Below, piece after piece: positions 54,800-57,386 of a DNA stretch of 57,386 bases. The translations under genes and the position numbers were made by a program. The number at the start of each line of letters is the position of its first letter. Positions within the stretch are counted from its first letter, which is position 1. The stretch lies in the NCBI RefSeq assembly GCF_017353515.1, contig NZ_JAFMPY010000015.1:1-57386 (forward strand), given 5' to 3'. This stretch comes from Jiella sonneratiae. GTDB lineage: Bacteria; Pseudomonadota; Alphaproteobacteria; Rhizobiales; Rhizobiaceae. The notes under the pieces are model-generated. The model worked only from the letters and a program-made list of their open reading frames with translations, did no database searches and was not told the DNA's origin.

Positions 54800-55603
54800 A
54801 TGCACGAACGCGAGAGACAGAGGGTCATCCTCTCCGTGGTTCAGGCCCGCTCGGTCGCGACCGTGCAGGAGCTTTCCCGGCTGACCGAGGCGTCGGAAGC
54901 GACGACGCGGCGGGACATCGCGGCCCTGGCGCTGCGGAAGAAGCTGAAACGGGTGCGCGGCGGGGCCGAGGCCCTGAAGGCCGAGGCTTTCGGGGAGATC
55001 TCCAGCCTGCCCTTCGCGAAGGCGCGCACGATCAACGAGCTCGAAAAGCGCGCCATCGCCCGCGAGGCGGCGAAGCTCTGCGGCGACGGCGACGCGATCA
55101 TCCTCAACGGCGGCACGACCACCTTCCAGATGGTGCATCACTTCGCCGGCGCGCGGCTGCAGGTGCTGACCAATTCCTTCTCGATCGCCAACCACCTGAT
55201 CGATCATTCCGAATGCACGGTGATGCTGCCGGCCGGCGCGATCTACCGGGACCAGGCGCTGATCCTTTCGCCCTTCGAGAACGACGGAATCGCGCATTTT
55301 CGCGCAAGGCGGATGTTCATGGGGGCGCAGGGGATCTCGACCTACGGCATCGCCGAGACCGATCCCCTGATCATCCAGTCCGAGCAGCGGCTGATGCGCC
55401 AGGCCGACGAGCTGGTGCTGCTCGTCGATTCCTCCAAGTTCCAGAAGCCGTCGAGCATGATCATCGCGCCGCTCGAACGGGCCGACGTGCTGATCACCGA
55501 CGAGGGGATCGCCGACAAGGATGCGGGCATGGTGGAGGCGGCGGGCGTGCGCCTCGTCGTCGTGGAAGTTTCCCAGGAGGGGAGCGAGCGCGATGTCGCC
55601 TGA
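54800..55603 (+). CDS. rhaR: DeoR-family regulator of rhamnose genes
   Basis: A 267-residue regulator. N-terminal winged helix: [24 protein letters not shown], then [14 protein letters not shown] (recognition helix) and [13 protein letters not shown]. The C-terminal sugar-phosphate sensor (DeoRC) has [19 protein letters not shown] and [12 protein letters not shown]. The start at MHERERQR (54800) is favoured because an earlier ATG at 54743 lies inside the operator repeats. It should bind the 54682-54751 region and respond to a phosphorylated rhamnose intermediate, as RhaR does in Rhizobium leguminosarum. Confidence 0.9.
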   Translation: MHERERQRVILSVVQARSVATVQELSRLTEASEATTRRDIAALALRKKLKRVRGGAEALKAEAFGEISSLPFAKARTINELEKRAIAREAAKLCGDGDAIILNGGTTTFQMVHHFAGARLQVLTNSFSIANHLIDHSECTVMLPAGAIYRDQALILSPFENDGIAHFRARRMFMGAQGISTYGIAETDPLIIQSEQRLMRQADELVLLVDSSKFQKPSSMIIAPLERADVLITDEGIADKDAGMVEAAGVRLVVVEVSQEGSERDVA

Positions 55604-55946
55604 TGACACCATCGACCCGGTCGAGCCCGGATTGGAGCGGATCGCCTTCCGCATGCGGCTGCTTGCCGGTCACGCCGACGAGTATCGCCGGCGCCACGAC
55701 GCGATCTGGCCGGAACTGGTCGAGCTGCTGCACGCGGCGGGCGTTCGCGACTACGCGATCTTCCTCGACCCGGAGACCGACGCGCTCTTTGCCGTCCTCG
55801 AACGGCGGAGGGACCACCGGATGGACGAGTTGCCCTCCCATCCGGTGATGCGGCGCTGGTGGGCGATGATGGCGGACATCATGGAGGTGAAGCCGGACGA
55901 CGAACCCGTCGCGATGCCGCTTAAGCCGATGTTCCGGATGGATTGA
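55593..55946 (+). CDS. rhaM: L-rhamnose mutarotase
   Basis: A 117-residue protein of the RhaM/RhaU family: [31 protein letters not shown], with the catalytic His in RRHDAIW, then [18 protein letters not shown] and [17 protein letters not shown]. It interconverts the α and β anomers of L-rhamnose so that the isomerase and kinase can act. It overlaps the end of rhaR by 11 bases and has AGGAGGGGAG before the ATG, so it is translationally coupled. Confidence 0.94.
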   Translation: MSPDDTIDPVEPGLERIAFRMRLLAGHADEYRRRHDAIWPELVELLHAAGVRDYAIFLDPETDALFAVLERRRDHRMDELPSHPVMRRWWAMMADIMEVKPDDEPVAMPLKPMFRMD

Positions 55947-55951
55947 CGCCG

Positions 55952-57317
55952 ATGCGCCGCCCGATCCGCCACGTCGCCGTGATCGACATCGGCAAGACCA
56001 ACGCCAAGGTCGTGCTCTTCGACGTCGAGGCGTGGCGTGAGGTCGAAGCGCTGACGACGCCGAACCGCATTGTTTCGGACGGCCCCTATCCGCATTTCGA
56101 TACCGACGCTCTCTGGGGCTTCATCCTCGGCGCCCTCGCAGAACTTTCGCAAAGCCGCGGCGTCGACGCGATCTCTCTGACGACGCACGGCGCCTCGATC
56201 GCGCTGGTTTCAGGCGACGATCTGGCGCTGCCGGTCATGGACTACGAATTTCCGCTCGATCCCGAGACGCTGGCGGCCTATCGCGCGGTGCGCCCGGGTT
56301 TCGGCGAAACCCAGTCGCCGGCCCTGCCGGGCGGGCTCAATGTCGGCGCGCAGCTCTTCTATCTGGAACGGCATTTGCCCGACGTCTTCGCCGCGGCGTC
56401 GATCCTCACCTACCCGCAGTTCTGGGCGTTGAAGCTCTGCGGCGTGAAGGCCTGCGAGGTGACGCAGCTCGGCGCCCACACCGATCTGTGGTGTCCGGCG
56501 GAAAGACGCTATTCGTCGCTCGTCACGGCCCGCGGCTGGGAAGGAAAGTTTGCACCGCTGCGCTCGGCCTTCGACCGGCTCGGCGACGTCAGACCCGCGC
56601 TCCGCGCCCGCATGCATGGCGACGGACCGATCCCGGTTTATTGCGGCATCCACGATTCGAACGCCTCGCTTTTACCGCATCTGACGGCCCGGGAAGAGCC
56701 GTTCTCCGTCGTTTCCACCGGCACCTGGGCGATCGTCTTTGCGATCGGCGGCACGGTGCGGGAGCTCGACGAGATGCGCGACACCCTCGCCAATGTCGAC
56801 GCCTTCGCCCGGCCGGTGCCGTCGGCCCGCTTCATGGCCGGCCGCGAGTTTTCGCTGATGGCGGGCGATGCGCCGGGCATCGCGGATCACGCGGCGGCCG
56901 AGGCGGTGATCGCCGGAGACGTCATGGCGCTGCCGAGCTTCGTCGCAGGGGCCGGGCCTTTCGGCGATCGCAAGGGCGGATGGACGGCCGATCCGGCCCG
57001 CCTCGGCCCGCAGGAGCGCGCGGCGGCGGCAAGCCTGACGACCGCGCTGACGAGCGCGCTCTGCCTCGATCTCGTCGAAGCGAGGGGGCCGATCGTGGTC
57101 GAGGGACCGTTCGCGAAGAACGCCGTCTATTGCGACGCGCTGGCCGAACTGACGGGGCGCCCGGTGGAGGCGAGGTCGGGGCTGACGGGGACGGCGGCGG
57201 GCGCGGCGCTGCTGGCGCTCGGCCCTGACGCGAAACCGCCGGTTTCGGCAAAGCCATCGGGGCAGTCGCGACCGGCAAGGCCGCTCCGCGGTCTCCGGGC
57301 CTATGCGAAGACCTGGC

Positions 57318-57319
<2 letters not shown>
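55952..57319 (+). CDS. rhaK: FGGY-type rhamnulose/rhamnose kinase (3' end missing)
   Basis: 456 codons are readable before the frame runs into poly-G with no stop. HVAVIDIGKTNAKVVLFD is the N-terminal phosphate-1 motif; CGIHDSNASLLPHL and VVSTGTWAIVFAIGG are the phosphate-2 and adenosine-side motifs; the C-terminal IVVEGPFAKNAVYCDALAELTGRPV is present. This matches the RhaK kinase of Rhizobium, which differs from E. coli RhaB. Only about ten residues are likely missing. Five bases after rhaM. Confidence 0.9.

Positions 57320-57386
<67 letters not shown>

Overview
The window is a 57.4 kb piece of a high-GC alphaproteobacterial chromosome. The clearest clue is a complete general-stress-response core (phyR, nepR, ecfG and a HWE-type histidine kinase). 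An alphaproteobacterial Mic60 gene beside hemC-hemD and a Rhizobium-type rhamnose locus (rhaD-rhaI opposite rhaR, rhaM, rhaK) point to the Hyphomicrobiales (Rhizobiales). A family such as Aurantimonadaceae or Rhizobiaceae is an inference, not proven. No rRNA, tRNA, CRISPR array, integrase or transposase was found.

Layout. 1-2.1 kb: the end of a flagellin gene and an ABC-F ATPase (uup). 2.1-2.7 kb: a non-coding stretch with three copies of a palindromic repeat. 2.7-7.2 kb: an RND efflux pump (permease plus adaptor) with a dyad in its promoter that looks like a repressor site. 7.5-18 kb: the stress island, with a three-PRC-barrel exported protein, a DUF1328 mini-protein, a diacylglycerol-kinase-like enzyme, small envelope proteins, ecfG-nepR, phyR, a HWE kinase and two small lipoproteins. 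Four sites match GGAAC-N16-nGTT, the EcfG promoter form, and sit in front of genes in this island. 18-20.3 kb: a HugZ-like protein and the Mrp/ApbC Fe-S carrier. 20.4-28.1 kb: a peptide-type ABC transporter operon (dppA to dppF) interrupted by HAD, GNAT and unknown genes. 28.1-31 kb: EVE, YciI, gpsA and tsaD. 31.3-37.3 kb: hemC, hemD, mic60, a HemY-type TPR protein and a TerB-like protein. 37.5-45.7 kb: mixed housekeeping genes (glutamine amidotransferase, aroQ, GNAT, DUF924, TusA, COG0523 GTPase, D,D-carboxypeptidase, M20 amidohydrolase). 46.2-49.7 kb: a TRAP transporter behind a textbook sigma-54 promoter. 49.9 kb: an SH3 protein. 50.5-57.3 kb: the rhamnose locus, ending in a poly-G artefact that cuts off the kinase gene.

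How the parts work together. Stress sensed by the HWE kinase would phosphorylate PhyR, which then binds NepR and frees EcfG. EcfG can then transcribe its own operon and the envelope-associated genes around it. The rhamnose genes form a nearly full pathway (mutarotase, isomerase, kinase, fused aldolase/dehydrogenase) under a DeoR-type regulator, with 10-bp spaced repeats between the two divergent arms. The usual rhamnose ABC transporter is absent from its expected place.
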